Source: Istiophorus platypterus
Taxonomy: Eukaryota; Chordata; Actinopteri; Istiophoriformes; Istiophoridae
DNA length: 64,000 bases
NCBI GenBank assembly: GCA_016859345.1
Contig: CM029114.1
Span: 10,612,001 to 10,676,000 of the forward strand
Direction: 5' to 3'
Shown here piece after piece: positions 50,001 through 63,680 of the stretch (its first letter is position 1; each line of letters starts with the position of its first letter). The position numbers and the translations under genes are program-made. Under the pieces are notes generated by a model. It was not told the DNA's origin. It worked only from the letters and a program-made list of their open reading frames with translations, and made no database searches.

Positions 50001-50339
50001 GGAGGGAGATAAAAGAGGGAAGGGAAAACATCAAGAGTTTTCCAGTTTGGCGTCTGCCCATCCATTATAACTATAAAGGCTTTCACACAATTCCTCTGAT
50101 GCGCATCACTGATACGTGCTTCGGGGGCTTGTACTGCTTGCATGGAAACAGTCTATCTAAGTGACAGCTCCTCAAGCTCTCTACAAACACACACACTCGT
50201 ACTCATGTGCACACACATACACCGACTAAGGAATCTGTTTAAAACCATTACATCTTGTTTGGTGTGTAGATAGGAAAATGTTTCCAGATCGTAAATGTCT
50301 CCAGTGGATCTGTATGATGCCATGTCCCCTTAACTTGCA

Positions 50340-50700
50340 AAAGAAATTTAAATGCAGCTAACAGTCCATTTCTGCAGCACATTAACCTGCAGTTTAGGGA
50401 TGAAATTTCTCCCTATCTCCCTCTCTGACTCCGGGCTCAGCAGTCCAGTCCCTGTCCTAATTGAGTCAGCTCTCCTCTGCTGCTTGGACCTTATCGTATC
50501 ACGCTTTCTAATTGACCTGCGCTGCTTCATAAGACAATGCGCCAGGAGCTTGACAAAAGTTATTAATTTTCACTTTGTCCAAGGCTCTGTCCCAATTAGG
50601 TCCCCTGGCTGGGGCCGACAGGGCGGCTAACGTGATTACAGGACAAGCTTATTAGTCTGCAGCAGCATAGAGGAGCAGGGCGGAAGACCCTAAATGAGAA
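50340..50700. promoter_or_regulatory. Candidate enhancer with three CTAATTG sites and an AP-1 site
   Basis: CTAATTGA occurs at 50457-50464 and 50508-50515, 51 bp apart, and CAATTAG (its inverse) at 50593-50599. A consensus AP-1 site, TGAGTCA, overlaps the first at 50463-50469. The sequence is non-repetitive and has CpG words. Confidence 0.38.
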
Positions 50701-51376
50701 CACACAACGTAGTGGGTGATTACCAGGAGTCAGCAGCACACTGGGATTTTTCTGTTCTGATTTAATGCACACATACACATTGAATATATTCAGTGATCTG
50801 AAATATAGGCTGTTAATAAAATTAAAGATCAGTCATCTATAATATTTTATTATCAGATCATAGCATGAACTGTTAGACATTTAATGTATCCTTTACATAA
50901 CTATGCTGGTTTTAACACAAGACATTTTCTTTAATTCATATATCCTTGGTCGGCCCCTGTCCTTTGCAGTGGTACGCAGCTGTGACTGTGAACTAGGCAG
51001 CATTAAGGCAGGAGTCACAGCGAGTATGGAGTGTGGTTAAGGAGAAAGCATACATCCATCCAGTGCTCAGTAAAAGTTCACCAGATGCCAGGAACAATGG
51101 CATCACTCCAGTTCTGACTTCCAACCAAGTTACTCTCAAGTGAGAAGTAAGTGGACAAGCTTTAAGGGAACAAGTCAGACCCAATTAAGTATAAATGCCC
51201 AAAGTGCATTGCAGTTTGGTCAGAAGCCTCAGCTTGTGTTTTTTGAACCATCTCGACCAAAAGGTATTAAATGAAAATAGTAGCTACCAAATTCAACAAA
51301 AAAAACTGAACAAAATGGTGGCCCTTGTTGCACTGTAAAATTCCTTAATGCCCTTAATCGTACAGTACATGACATG

Positions 51377-51403
51377 CATTTGTATGCATTTGGCATACAA
51401 ATG
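51377..51403. repeat. Perfect 11-bp inverted repeat with 5-nt loop
   Basis: CATTTGTATGC, then ATTTG, then GCATACAAATG. Small hairpin or cruciform potential; too short for a microRNA precursor. Confidence 0.85.
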
Positions 51404-54400
51404 ATAAAAGAACAGGTTTTCAGCATCAAGGATTTCAGCAAATTTTGGTTCCTGAAACTTCCTGAGAAGTAGCTGATGATGCCTCCAAAGAAAGCCACAA
51501 CAGCAGCATGTATTCTGAGCCCCCTTTCAAGTTTAGTTACAGTGCTGTCATGTTCAATCAAACACTGTTCTGAGGATTAAGATAGGAGATTTGAAGCCAG
51601 CTTGTTGAAAAGAAAAAAAAAAGAGTGATTCTTTAGATGGCGACTTCAATAGCCCTGAGTGCAAAATTACTACCGCACTACCATGCCTGTGGGGGCCGTT
51701 TTAATGACAGCTCACAAAGATTGGCTTCACCCACCACGATTAAGGTTACCCTTCATGATCAGAGGCAGAGCAATACAAACAGTTAGTCCAGGAAAACAAG
51801 TGAGAGGTTTGACACAAAGACACCTGCCGAATCAGCAACTCCTTGTAGAGTTTCAGCCATGGGGCATCGCCTGTAGCTACCTGGCTAACAAGTCCAAAGT
51901 CCTGTGGATGATAGGAGAGTGACAGCGGCCTGGCAAGCTACCTCTCTCTGATTAATATTTCATCTTGGAACTCTGGCCCTAAGATGTATCATACTTCTCT
52001 GAGTCTTAGATGACTTAGTGCTGAGACTACAAAACCAGGGACTTCAGCCCTATTTAAAATCTGTCTCTAGCAACTTTTTTGCCAGCATGTCAAATGTTTT
52101 CACTAACAAAGGAAACTGCTTTTGTTGCTCACTCACTTTTATAATATTACCACCAACGAGGAGGTTATGCTTTCACACGTGTCTGTTTGTTGTTTTGTGT
52201 ATTTGTGGCCGGATTACATAAAAAGTAATGAATTCATTTGTAGCACACTTGGTGGAGGCATGGGCCATGGTCCAGGGGAGAACCCATTAAAATTGTGGTG
52301 TGGATGTGATTAAATGGGCAGATCCAAGTTTTTATCTCTTTCATTTCAAGAGAAACACGATGTCAACATTTTCTTCAGCATTTTTTTCAATATTTTCTTC
52401 AATACTTGGCCTTGATGGAGTGTTGCAATCCAGTGAGTGCCATTCTAGTTTTTATGTAACTATGCATATTTCTAATTACAACTTTAGATAAATTTAGACT
52501 TTGAATAATACTGGATACAATTTTAGATACATTTCACAACTGTGTATTTGGCAAATCTTTTTTAGATGATAATGGCAGTAAGTGGAGCACATACCTCCAC
52601 CACAAATACACATCATTTCAATTTTGTCTGGAAATTTCAGACAAAAAGTAAATTTCATTGTAGATTCTGAGCCCAAAATTGCAGTGTCTGGCAAATTAAT
52701 GTTACATTCTATCCATTGCTCATCCATCATTGGTGGTTTACTGGCAGAACTCTGGAGGTAAATATTTCTCTTATCAGATTTTCCTGGCGAGCGTGTCTGG
52801 TATATAGCACAATTTATCATATCCACTTACATTACAACATGGTGATGCATAATAAACAAGGCGAACATTCATTTGATTATTTTCATTTAGTGGAAAAAAA
52901 TACATTTCTGAGGGTTTGTAAAAATGTCCTGTTCAGGGACCCAGTGGTGAGAACAGTGTCTCTGTTTTGTGTCCTGGGCTGGCTCGAATGAAACATGATT
53001 AAATGCTTGTAAAATCAAAACTACTGCCACATGCTGGGGTTCTGTAACATGTATGCCATCACCTGGTGGTTTCTCATTGTGTTTCTCCCTCTGAGACACG
53101 GGACAAGTAATGCTGAAGTGTCTAACTTTTCGGATGGCTTATTAAAATATTTACCCATGCTGCTCTGTCATTTGCAGAAAATGAGAAGAGGAGGATGCAC
53201 AATCAATAGCCAGCAAAGGCAAAGTCCAATTATGTAAAAGTGTAAATTATAGATTTGGTGTGATGCCAAGGACATGGACACACTATTGCTCTCTTGCTTA
53301 TACACACTGTTTCTTTCTCTCTTTCACATGCACACACAGAGGCAACCTAGAAGAAAATATGAAATTCTAATGTTTTGAGCCACAAGCTATTTCAAGTGCA
53401 GTGTGACTACATAGTGCACATGTGAGACCATATTCAAATTTGGACTCTTCCAGCATCGGGGCACACATTTTTGCTGAAGGTTTATGAAAAATGCATCTAT
53501 TAATTCATTATTTCGATTGAACCTGTATTATAAAGCCAGACACTGAAACACAACAGTGATTCTGTCTGCCTAAAGTTTCTATTTCCATAATTTAATTGAG
53601 GTCACAAAAGCAGCTTTGAGGAAAGTCAAAAGTTATGGGGCACAAGCTTCACCATATGTTTGCATTGACCTTTAATTTTGTGAAATGTGTGTTACACAAT
53701 CCTCAGCTTCCATGGGTCAACCTCAGTGATTATTCACAGCGAAAAACTAGCAGCTGTTGACTCTGACAGCCACATTCCTCTCTAGCCTCCTGCGTTTCAA
53801 TTTGTCTTACAGCAAAAAGCCCTTCCGTTTTTAAATACCAAGCAGGGCTTTTTCCCACACAGGTCCTGCTGAGGTGAAGAATCCCACTCCTGCCACCACA
53901 GCAGCAGATATGCCAGGGTCTTCTGCGAGGTTAAAACATTCTGCCGATGTTGGAGGAGGAGAGATGAAGAGAAGGGGGAGGGAGGAGAAGAGGGTCTCTC
54001 TGACAGTCAGAAAACAGTCCCTCACAGCATTCGCCCCAGCCTCTGCTGCAAAAACAACCCTTGAATTCCTAACAGCGAGTGCCAGGTGGTCACAAGATGA
54101 ATTCATCAGGGCAATGCATAACGCAAAAGGCAGAGATTATCACATCGCAGCAGCCCCAGGGCCATGGCAGTGCAGGCTGATTGGAGACATAGAAGGAGGC
54201 CCAGGAGAGGCGCTGGTCTTCCCTCTGGCCAGCGGAGAGGTGCCGGTCCACTCCTGGGAGAGATGGAGGAGTAAGGGAGAGAGGAGGGAGGGGGTGGGTG
54301 GTTCAGAGGGATGGTTCACCTCGCTACAGGCAGCCCTCCCATTGGGGCAGGAGCAAGCTAGGAGAGGCCTGAAGGCCACACACACGCACACAGAAACACA

Positions 54401-56639
54401 TGTATGCATTCTGCTTTTCAAAAGACACAAACACACAACAATCTTTTCCACCAGATCCTTGGCAACATTTTTTTCTTGTCATGGGACTTGCAGTCCCAAC
54501 ACGATAAGGGTTAATATCAAACAAGGGTGCTTGTTTGCTTTGCCACTGTAACCCTGCATTGTTTAATAGCTAAGTTAGTGCTAAGTGTGTGCGTATGTAC
54601 TTTTCAAAGGTGATAGAAATCAAGAAACATCTACTCTATCCAAGAAAACAACACAATGTAAAAACAGATACTGCTGTCATTCAAGAGCTAGTTAAAATGG
54701 CTATATTTGAGATAAGTAAAATATATGGAGTGTCAGCACTGAATATTTGTATAAACTATGTCAAAGTGAGGATAATTTGCAAAAATAAGCTTTATGGGCT
54801 ATATGTACTGCTGGCTACAGTGGGTATATTTCATAAGAAATTTTAAGTATTTTTGTATATTAGGGAAAATTCATTCTTAACATTTGTTTATCAAAACTAC
54901 ATCACCTTATTTGGTCATTAATTATATTGTGCAATTTATACAAGATGGATTCATTTCATTTCAAATTACTTTTAACAACCTTAACAACCACCACCAAGCG
55001 CTTAACTGACCTGCAGACTGGAGTCCACTTCTCCTGTCTAACTATATTATTATTCTGTTACAAGCAATTGGTTAAGATCAGACTCATTTGAAAGAAGAAG
55101 AAAAGAAAGAACAACAGAAAGGAAAAAAATATATCAAGTATTTGATAGTATTTGAGTCACCTGTTAACTCTTAACTAGAGTGGCTTGGCCATTCTAAGGT
55201 TTGTGGTTCCTGTCCTCAGGAACAAGGAATAGGACCCTAAATTACTCCTAAGGAGTGTAAGAGGAAATGTGATTAATGTTGGACAAATGTGTCTGGCAGA
55301 TGAATATATCATAAAGTTTAATGGCAAAATTCTTGTAAATTCAAAGAGGAATCGGATTGTTTCTGAGGTGCATAAACACCACAGTATTATGAATGTAGAG
55401 AAAATTACTAATGTGTTCCTGTTTCAAGTAATGCATACAATTGGTTTACCAAGAAACCAATATTCTAAGTAAGTACACCCACAGTACACAGATTTGTAAC
55501 TTTGTGAATTTCTATGTTGTTACATCATCTTTGTCATTATTCTGATGGTTTTTGTAGTAAAATGAGACAACAGATGAGGTAACTATCATTAAATTTTAGA
55601 GAGGAGGGTGCCATTTAAAGACATGTTTTTGGCTATAATTAGCACTATTTAAGAAAATGTATTATGTGATGGCAAAACTCAAAATAGAAGTGCTTTGAAA
55701 TTGGAATATTATCATCTAGGGGCGGCCGCCAGTATAACCCCTGGATGCACTTTAGCCATAAATCTTACCTTGACATTGCCAAAGTATCACAAACATGAAC
55801 TTAATATACTATATCGCAATAACATCAGGATCAGATTTGCCACATACTAGGGCTTTTATTTCATTGTGGTAACATAAAAACAATTATTTATGTTGCAAAT
55901 TTCCTCAGCTGTCCAATAAAATTTTTTTGTTAAGATTTAGACAGCCAAAAACAAGGGACAGTACTAAAACTCTGAAAGTATGGAACATTTTACATCATAC
56001 CATGACTGTTCAGCATCAAGCAACCTACATTAAACATTTTCTACTAATTTTGTCAAACAGTTTGATTTCTAAACTTTTTTTTTTTTTAATATATGACAGA
56101 TCATTACATACAGATCACATAACACAGAGAGCTACTATAAAATGATTTTATTTTTATTTTTCAGGTTACCATCACGAAATTGAGCCTGACATAATGACCA
56201 CAGGACTCAGGCTATAAATAAAGAAGATTTTATAACCTACATTTTTTCTTATTTTTTTTCACTCTTTATTCTTTATATTCTTTCTTCGTCATTTTTTTAC
56301 ATGAACCTTTTCATTTACGGCCACCAAATCCAACAACCACATCCTGTGCATGTACATGCACAGTTAAAACACATGATAGTAAACTAATCAATGGGTCGAG
56401 TCTGCCTCTTATATATCCAATATTCATGGAGAGGAGAGTACATCTTTTCTGTTCAAAAAAATGTTTTTAAGAAGCCCCCTTTGAATAGAATAAGATAAAA
56501 AAATTAACACTGCCCCAAATATACTGACTTTCTTAAACCGGCAATCCAGTCCACCAGTAATTTGTATATCGCTCCATTTCCGCCCAGTGTTGTTCACTTT
56601 TCCGTCGTTCTGTGTTCCGCATTCCTCTTTCTCTTTGCT

Positions 56640-56757
56640 TATTCTACATAAATTATTGACTGGCTAATTTGGTCTGCTGGCCCTGTGAGACACTGCAGCA
56701 TCGGCATGACAGCTTTATCTATTAGACTGAGCCCAATGACAGCCTTGTTCCGGCAGT
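56640..56757. promoter_or_regulatory. Candidate conserved element beside a TG repeat
   Basis: Non-repetitive sequence with AAATTATTGAC, GGCTAATTTGG and TGACAG (56707-56712) followed by CTTTATCTATTAG, a TALE/HOX-like arrangement. It ends where the TG repeat begins. Confidence 0.3.
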
Positions 56758-56758
56758 A

Positions 56759-56819
56759 TGTGTGTGTGAGTGTGTGTTTGTCTCAGTATGTGCATGTGTG
56801 TGACTGTTCATGCATGTAT

Positions 56820-56853
<34 letters not shown>

Positions 56854-56923
56854 GTGTGATTGTGTGTGATTGTGTGTGTATGTGTGTGTGAGTGTGTGTG
56901 TGTGTGTGTGTGTATGTGTGTAT
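56759..56923. repeat. Compound imperfect (TG)n repeat
   Basis: About 165 bp of TG with regular TGAG, TGAT and TATG interruptions. Open frames on both strands here are Cys-Val or Thr-His artefacts. Confidence 0.93.
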
Positions 56924-57160
56924 GTCATGTGTCTTTCTGTCAGTGTTGGTGTCAGTGTGCAGGGGGCTGGGGGGTGGGGGGGTCAGGCTCATTCTCAGTT
57001 GCATTAGCACAGGAGCAGGACTGGGACACATCAACATCTTAATCAATACGCGAGAGTCAATTACTGAGGAAGAGCGTGCTTAAGCAAGATCTGATTATTG
57101 GGTTCATGTTCAGTCCACCAAATGGACCAAATCAATGCGATGCGATATGTGCTATATACA

Positions 57161-57176
57161 CCCCCCCACACCCCCC

Positions 57177-57233
<57 letters not shown>

Positions 57234-57249
57234 TCTCTCTCTCTCTCTC
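57161..57249. repeat. Compound C-run / (CA)25 / (CT)9 repeat
   Basis: Two C7 runs (57161-57167, 57171-57177), a pure CA tract (57181-57230) and a CT tract (57232-57249) lie in immediate succession. The pyrimidine-rich strand continues to about 57315. Confidence 0.93.
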
Positions 57250-60200
57250 ATTCCTCCTCCTTTCGCATCCTGTCACCTCACCCTGTGCTCCTTCTTTTTC
57301 CCGCTGTCCCCCACCCTCTCACATTCCTCATGGACACTTGAGGAAAGGAAGGGAGTCTGATCAAAGTGACAAAGAGGAAGGATTTATGCTCTGGTGCGGC
57401 AACTAACAGGACTGCGCTCAACTTGTCCAGACAGCACAAGTGTATTAAGATGAAAAGGCTGGAGGAGCCTCGAGCTCTCAACGAACCTTAAAGTCATATT
57501 TGGGCATGATTTATGAAGATATAAGAGGGTAAAAAACATTGAGTATCATCTTAGTGGATATCTGGATGTGCTCATTCCACTCCACTAAACCAAAACACAC
57601 TTTATGGTGAATGAGTTTTACCACTCAGAAGCTGGCTTTGAAAACCCCTGTTTTTGCTCTTTGAGATACACTGCGAATGTAATCACACTATTTGTGCATT
57701 GTTTCAACTGTGGATTTGAATTTGTCTGCCTCTGATGCCTATCGCTGATTTTCGGGAGCACAGCAGGTTCTGCTACTTTTCATCATGTCATCCCAGCGCT
57801 GCGTAATAATATCTAGCATTCTACACCTTTCCTCAACCACCCTGTTCAATAGCAAGTGAAATACTAGTGCCAAGTTCTGCCTTTCACTGTAGTATTTTCA
57901 AGGGCTTTGTCTTTGTGTTTTAGATATCGGTAGGTGTGCTTTTTTTGCTCTTTTAAACATTTGGCTGTCATATTTGCTTTTATTGAGGATTCTGTTTGGT
58001 GTGCTCCTCCTGTCTATAGCCCGTCAACATATCAAGACGGATCACACAGTGGGTTACCACACTTCCTCAGACAGAAACCTTCACCACACCTCAGGCCCCT
58101 CCTTGGCCTGGAACACCACCTCACTGTCGGACCAATTCTTTATTTACCTGACTGAAAAATTACACCTGGACACAACAAAGGAGAGAGGGAGGAAAAAGAA
58201 TGTGATGAGAAGCCGGGCGGTAGGGAGAGGACCAACAAAGCAAGAAATCAATAGCCCAGAGATTTTTAACTAAGGGTTTTTTTTTCCTCTCACTCTCTGT
58301 CTTTTTTTATCTCGTAAGCTGCCAAACATCACCAGTGAAACTTGCACGAGGCAGTCGTTGCCAGAGGGTGAATCATAGCAATATTGATTTGATTATGTAA
58401 AAGCTCGGTGGAACCTCAAGCCAGATGCAGAAATAACTCCTCACCTAGGTCCTACGGGAGTGTACACACACTGGTTTGGAGGAGAAAGAGAGAGACAGAG
58501 AAAAAGAGACAAGAGTGAAGAGAATGAGAGAAATAGAAAAAAATATTGTTGAGGATAAAAGCATAATTACGTCCCTCACAGCTAAAATAAATTTTTCCTA
58601 TTTTCTGAATAGTTCTTCCTTTTGTGGCCCCCACCTCCTTTTCTCCAGCCTTGCTGGATGATAATTAACACTGCTCTACTGTACTGAATTAGGAGCTGAT
58701 AGTTATGAACTCTGCAGAAGAATAGGCAGCTACCTAGGAGCGTGCTACCATAGCCGATCAGATCTATGTGTGAGTGTGTGTGTGGTGCCAGACAGAACCA
58801 CAGCTGATAGTAAAGAAGGCAAAAGAAAAGGCAGAGCATGGTCGGATTCTGATCTATGGCACCCTCTTCTGGAGCCACTATCTCTGTCTTCCCCCTCCAC
58901 TGAGAATACAGCAAAACTTAAGTAAACCATTGTGCTATGATGAAGGTTCATTGTTTTACTTATTCATCAATAAATAAGGTATTTCTATATAAGAGTAATA
59001 AATGAAATAAATTTATCACAAAACTTAAATTTGGCTCTAAAGCTCTAAAATTCTGTATGTTGTTCAAACCTAAGCACACATTTAAACTTATATGATGTGC
59101 TATGGGATATTTCAGTAGCAACCTACAAGGATTTTGTAATCATGTTATCGTCAGTTATGTGCTGTTAAAAAAAAAAAGAAAAAAATGAAAGAAAATGTCT
59201 TGAAACTTATAATTATCTTCTATCAAAAAAGAGACGAAAAATAAAAAAATAAAGTTGTGAGGGGTACAAAAGATTAAAAAAAACTCCTATGTACGATTTG
59301 GCAGCTAATCATTTTTGCAGAAGAAGGCAAAGCCAGGTTAGGCTGAAAGTGCTCCTAGGTAAGCTCTAATTGGGCCACCTTTTTTTTACAGTGCATTATG
59401 GGAGGCACTGATAACTGCTCTAAATTATGATTCCACCTCACTGAATCTCCACCCCATCAAATGACTGGAACATTCTGGTCAGCTCTCATAATTGGCCCGG
59501 GCGGGTATCTCATGTAAAATACTAATCAGATCACATGAGTGGTGGGAGTGTCTTCAAAGGGAGATGGGGTTTCACAGAATCTATTTGAGCGTGTGATTAG
59601 GTGGGTATAAAATGGGCCAGAATAACAGATCTCATTAGACTGGACTGTATGCCTACACTCGCTTTTTTTTTTTTTTCTTTTTCCTTCCTGGGCATTTTCC
59701 TCGTCTGGACTTCCTGTGCATTTTAAGAAGCATCTGTACTTGTTCGTATAGTAATGCAAAGCAGATAGGTCTGAAATGCTATTGGACCCATTTCCTCTGT
59801 GCACTCTGCAGGACTCATACAGAAAAAGATAAAAACGAGGCACAGACGCAGAAGATGAGCCGTTGCTTCCACTATTAAAGAATGATAACTGGGTGTTTAT
59901 TCTGATTTAACTGATGTTTTTTGTTGTTTTTTTAATGTGATAAACAGATTATTTCAGAATTTTTAACTGTTGATTTTTAACACTTAAATCACATGAACTT
60001 CATTTTAATGAGCAAACAAAATAGCATGTTTTTTCACAATTAATTTTCACATTCTTTAAACACTCATTTTTTTTTCCTTTTCCCAAATCTATTATGAGCT
60101 AAAACAACTGGATTCCCTGATTTAATCTCAAATTTGAAATCACATTTGAAAAGCCTTCAACTGACCAAGAAGACAAATTGAGATATGAGCAGGGCAGGAT

Positions 60201-60719
60201 CATTTTGAGATAATTTCTGCCTCTTTTACCTTGTAGTTACTGTAAATTGAACAATTTTAACAAACATGTTATTTTTAACACTTGTTTTTGTTATACTAAA
60301 AATAGCAACCTGCTATTTCATTTTAAAAGAAAACTGGCAAAGCAACTATTAATTTAACATGAGTTTGTCACCAAATGATTGTCTCCCTCATTCTAGATGA
60401 TTAGGTATTAATGTGATTTAATGTGAAGGAATGCATGGTTTCATACCTAACTAGCATTGACTGGTTTAAGAGTAAACATCAATTTCAGATGCACATAATC
60501 ATATTACCAGGCTAATCAGCATTGATTTTTACTCAGATCGAGATAGAAAAGGTTGCATGCAGATGAAATAAAAGGAATTTTAGGCATGAGAAGAAGTGTA
60601 CACAAGGAATCTGAAGGACTGACTGCACTTGAGGTTTGAAGTTTGGACATAAAAATTGTCCCTTTGTTCTAACTGATAATAATACCCAGATTCCCTTCTT
60701 ACCTGCATCCCAAAATCTA

Positions 60720-61400
60720 ATTTATCTATTACTTTACCCAGGTAACTTCACTAAAAACAGAATATGCCAGTAGCAGAGACTCTCCACGATTGCCTGATAA
60801 TATCATTGGAGCTCTTAATTAAGGTCTGTTTCTATGAGAAGACTTCACTCCTGTAAGCCCCCTCTTCAGAATAAGGATAATTCCCATTCATTTGGAGGAT
60901 TTCTTAATGATCACTCCCACACTGGACTCAACCTCCAAATAATACCATGCCTCAATCAGCATATTCCACAATCAATTCTGAATGGATTTTCTTTGCTGCT
61001 GATTACTTTAATAACTTCAACATATCTATTAGCAAATGGGCATGTGAATCTTTGTGATGATTATCATTTAGCTATGAAAGGGGAGGGGGATAATTTAATT
61101 AGAGTCTAATATGGCCGTGCTCAATTATGTTTCAGCAATACATGTTCCTTTTTATTATCGAAATTGTTGTTTCAATGCAGTCAAATGTTGTGATGTTTTA
61201 AAAAAAGAAATGGGAGTAAAATCACTCCGATTATATTGTCAGATGAAGCTGTTTTTGCTGCTCTGCTCACAAAGGAAAGATCACTATAATGTGCTATGTG
61301 AACCAATCTCTAATTACATCAGTGGTGCTCCTAAGATTTGAGCTCTGTGAGGGCTCGCACACTCCAGTGGGTACACACTTTTCTAATGAGATCTGAGCGC
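60720..61400. promoter_or_regulatory. Candidate conserved non-coding element (about 700 bp)
   Basis: The longest stretch of non-repetitive, mixed-composition sequence in the right third. Words include TTAATTAA (60815-60822), TTAATGATCACTC near 60905 and TAATTTAATTAG (61091-61102). It contains two open frames (60834-61109, 61111-61341) with no recognisable domain, so I do not call a gene. Confidence 0.33.
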
Positions 61401-63259
61401 AGGATATAGACATATTTTACAGGGAAATAAAACCTTAAAAAGGGAATTTATTGGATATAATGCAACCCATCCTAGATCTGTTTTGAGAACTGAATAGAAG
61501 TGTGACGTATCAACTGGAAAAAGGTTTTTAGTGCACATATTCAGTGTTTCAAATCAAGATTTAATATTTAATTAAATGTTTGATATTTTACAATCATCAT
61601 AATTGAAAACTGAGTAAAAACAACCTATTTATGGATAATTATTGCCAATTAAGTATTACCAGATATTCTATTGGTTTAATATCTAAATGGAAGCTTATCA
61701 CAATTTACAGACATGGATAATGAAATAATATGTTATACTCATGTTTCAGCTGAATCAGTGGAAGAAAACAAACATGAAGAAATAAATTAAATTCTATGGA
61801 TATTTAGATAACATGCAGCACAGCTTAAAAATGAGACGTTTTCTATGTCATGCAAAAGCAGAATTTAAAAATCCGCAAAAGCATAATTACATATTGTACA
61901 TTCAGGACACATTATTCAGACATCATTTTTAGTTTCATTAACAAACTCAGTATCTTTAAAGCATCATGTGACCCTTTAGGACAGCCAAAGCTTGAAGAAA
62001 TGAGCAGCCCTAAAAAAAATATTTCAACAACTTTATCCTCTTGTGGTAAAATCTGACATTCATCTTTTATGTCATTGATGCTGTCAAATTATTTAATAGA
62101 GCTGTAAAAGAGATTTTTTTTAGGCTAAAATAAGATCTAGCAAACCATCATATTACATTTGAAGAAACCTGCTAAATTACAAGTAAAGGACAGTTACTGA
62201 GGACTTCACTCAACATTCATGCATCAACCTGACCACATACATACACATTAGCTACATTTGTCATCCTAGCTGACAGAAGCATTGGAGAGTGTCATAAAAT
62301 GTGCATTTGTCATGGCACATACTGATTTGTCAGTAGACAATCATTCATAGTTCATAATGTTCTCCCTCTTTCTGCCTGTTCAGCAACGTTAATGTTGTTT
62401 AAATGCCCAATGGAGCAGCACTACACCAGATAGCATCCATCTCCACCAATCAGTCAATCAGTACCTGGGAGAGCCCCAGAGAGCCTCTGGATTAGGCCAG
62501 TTAGGGTGCTCTCTGGTCTAGTTAGTGGATTAAGACCCTTTCTCAAAAGGCTCAATAGAACAAGCCACACAAGAAAGGTAACATAGCTGAAAAGTAGCAT
62601 TTCCTCTGTGTGGTACTTGTGGCTTGTGGTCTCAATGTGTTCTTAATTTTTAGGACAGATGCGATTGTTGTACTGCTGGCTGAATGCGGTCTGATCCTGT
62701 ATGGAGCGAGTCTATGTTGTGTCACACTTGGTCACAGAAAAGCTGGGAGAAATAATAAGTATTTGCAATGTAGCATTGCTGCTATTGGAAGTAATCACGT
62801 TAAAGCAATGTGTGGAATTAAAATTATTCTCATAAATCATACAAATAAATCATAGAAAATATAAATATTCCAGTCTGACCCTAGGACCTGAACTTTTATC
62901 ATTCCTGACCAAGTGGTCTTTATCATATCAACTTACAATTTACCCTGTCTGCTGCACTTAACTTAGGAATAAACAATTCATGACTTTCTAAAAAGAAAAG
63001 ACTCTGAAAGTTTAACTGTACAAAGACTTACATTTCTTTTCATAAGTCATAAATGAACACACTCAGAGTCTGTCCCCAATGAAATAAGCAACAATTATGA
63101 GCATAACATTTTGAAGAACCTAATAGTCTACTGCTCCATTTGTCATGAGCCTTGAGGAGACTCCCAGGAGCAGAGGGTTTAAGATAAGACACATCATTCT
63201 GTTGGGGGAACTTACAGGGTCATTGAAGGTACACAGGCTTTTTCTTCCCTGACGCATAC

Positions 63260-63680
63260 AAGCATTCAGAAATTAAAAACACTGCAAGGAAAAACAAGCA
63301 AACGCTGCAATTAAAGGCCAATCCTCCTCATATAAAGCAAAATAAAAGCACTGTACAAATGGCAATAAACTGTGGATAATGACCTCAGGATGCCAAAGTA
63401 ATATTTTTCCCCCCTTTTTAATTGTAGTTGTATTCGCCCTCACCGTTTCATGTTATGGGGTCGGGCTTTTTAAACTTTTCACAGCTGCGTGGAAGGGAAG
63501 GGGACAGCATCCTGAGGCGCTTTCAGGCCTGGTGAGGGGAGTCACTGTGCCAGCTCCAAAGACTTGTATTCATTAGCCGCTTTAGCAGCGCAAACATTAC
63601 CTTAAATGGTGAGGCCATGTGCTGGCAAGGACCCACTCTCGCCTTGTTTCAATTACATGGAATCAAACATTGCAGGTATG
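63260..63680. promoter_or_regulatory. Candidate conserved non-coding element near the right edge
   Basis: Non-repetitive sequence with GCAATTAAAGG near 63307, CAATAAACTGTGG near 63363 (overlapping a Runx-like TGTGG) and CATTAGCCGC near 63571. Texture-based call. Confidence 0.28.

Noticed and set aside
53874..54551. 225-codon open frame on the + strand, the longest outside bnc2
   Set aside because: No recognisable domain, it runs into a CA-type ACACAC stretch and then AT-rich sequence, and it lacks clear splice or initiation context. A GC-richer patch with few stops explains it.
55717..55733. GGGGCGGCCGCCAG with a NotI site in AT-rich DNA, reminiscent of a cloning polylinker
   Set aside because: Only about a dozen bases resemble vector sequence, and flanking sequence on both sides is ordinary genomic DNA. 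Contamination is not supported.
56722..57046. Thr-His and Cys-Val repeat frames on both strands
   Set aside because: Artefacts of the compound TG repeat at 56759-56923.
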